Positions 34,679 to 34,915 of a DNA stretch of 34,915 nucleotides are shown here, piece by piece; the stretch's first letter is position 1; each line of letters opens with the position of its first letter. The translations under genes were made by a program, and so were the position numbers. The DNA is from Gemmata massiliana. Lineage in GTDB: Bacteria > Planctomycetota > Planctomycetia > Gemmatales > Gemmataceae. Location: NCBI GenBank assembly GCA_000531095.1, contig HG799464.1, positions 595,481-630,395 on the forward strand, written 5' to 3'. The notes beneath the pieces are model-generated. The model was not told where the DNA came from. It made no database searches and was given only the letters and a program-made list of their open reading frames with translations.

Positions 34679-34915
34679 GAGCCTGTTATGAACCTAACTC
34701 GTGGCAGGGGAATCTAATGGGTCATGGGAACCCGAAAATCGTACCCCAGTGACGTGACGGACGACGAGTGGGCGTTCGCAGCCCCATACCTGACCCTGTT
34801 GTGCGAGGGCGCGGGTCAGCGTGAGTACGCCCTGCGGGACGTGTTCGACGCGCTCCGCTGGGTCCTCAAGACCGGCGCCCCGTGGCGGTTCCTGCCACAC
34901 GACTTCCCGCCGTGG
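34679..34915 (+). mobile_element. IS5-family insertion sequence, left part
   Basis: The left end likely starts with GAGCCTGTTATGAACC at 34679, preceded by TTA, which could be a short target duplication. The transposase starts 45 nt inside. The right end is beyond the window. Confidence 0.6.
34724..34915 (+). CDS. IS5-family transposase, N-terminal part
   Basis: 64 codons of an IS5-type transposase run off the window's end. The start MGTRKSYPSDVTDDEWAFAA is the DUF4096-like helical domain seen at the N-terminus of such transposases. It continues with YALRDVFDALRWVLKTGAPW and RFLPHDFPPW, the classic 'tGapWR.LP.dfppw' signature. The DDE catalytic domain lies outside the window. The frame is intact as far as seen, so the element may be active. 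Confidence 0.85.
   Translation, partial: MGTRKSYPSDVTDDEWAFAAPYLTLLCEGAGQREYALRDVFDALRWVLKTGAPWRFLPHDFPPW

Overview
The window looks like a piece of a Planctomycetota chromosome, most likely a Gemmata-type member of the Gemmatales. Reasons: high GC with strong third-position GC; a DUF1559 pseudopilin with the H-X9-DG signature; planctomycete-style ECF sigma factors, one carrying a long membrane-anchored C-terminal extension; a PknB-like kinase with an N-terminal planctomycete-type module; and many intergenic palindromes. No tRNA, rRNA or CRISPR array was seen.

Layout. 1-2008 (+): end of a ThiD2-ThiE thiamin synthesis fusion, then a small Lys-tailed protein. 2038-7769 (-): phytanoyl-CoA dioxygenase-like enzyme overlapping an APC permease by 4 nt, formyltetrahydrofolate deformylase PurU, and a Ski2-like DExH helicase. 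8138-12201 (+): a Ser/Thr kinase whose extracytoplasmic part is a SASA/SGNH esterase-like domain, then a DUF1559 pseudopilin gene broken by an 86-nt tandem duplication. 12294-13985 (-): DEAD-box RNA helicase with a DbpA-type RNA-binding tail. 13986-15174: leader region, repeat element A and a small unknown gene. 15318-21652 (+): ECF sigma factor overlapping by 4 nt a 1915-residue protein that joins an anti-sigma-like N-terminus to a thioester alpha-2-macroglobulin. 21653-22150: element B and three further hairpins. 22151-24924 (+): sigma factor fused to membrane-anchored secretin-N-like repeats, split by a frameshift. 24986-29121 (-): secreted protein, EutC, APC permease, Cys-rich membrane protein, DUF4440 membrane protein. 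29258-33780 (+): M20 dipeptidase, a palindrome-rich gap, and a secreted subtilase-like protein that has lost its catalytic triad. 33885-34915: PDZ-like gene remnant, an IS3-like end and the start of an IS5-family transposase.

The most unusual observation is a pair of about 250-nt intergenic elements, A (14421-14668, minus strand) and B (21735-21985, plus strand). They share a conserved scaffold in the same order, but each carries a perfect 29-bp inverted repeat whose sequence is unrelated between the copies. A small hairpin outside that stem shows compensatory changes, and each copy is followed by a strong hairpin. This looks like a structured RNA or ssDNA family with an exchangeable stem. 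I do not recognise it.

Second theme: several genes connect cytoplasmic regulation to the cell surface in one polypeptide or one coupled gene pair (kinase-esterase, sigma/anti-sigma-macroglobulin, sigma-secretin-like). Third: transporter genes are coupled by GTGA overlaps to enzymes (APC-PhyH and APC-EutC). All functional statements come from motif reading without database searches.
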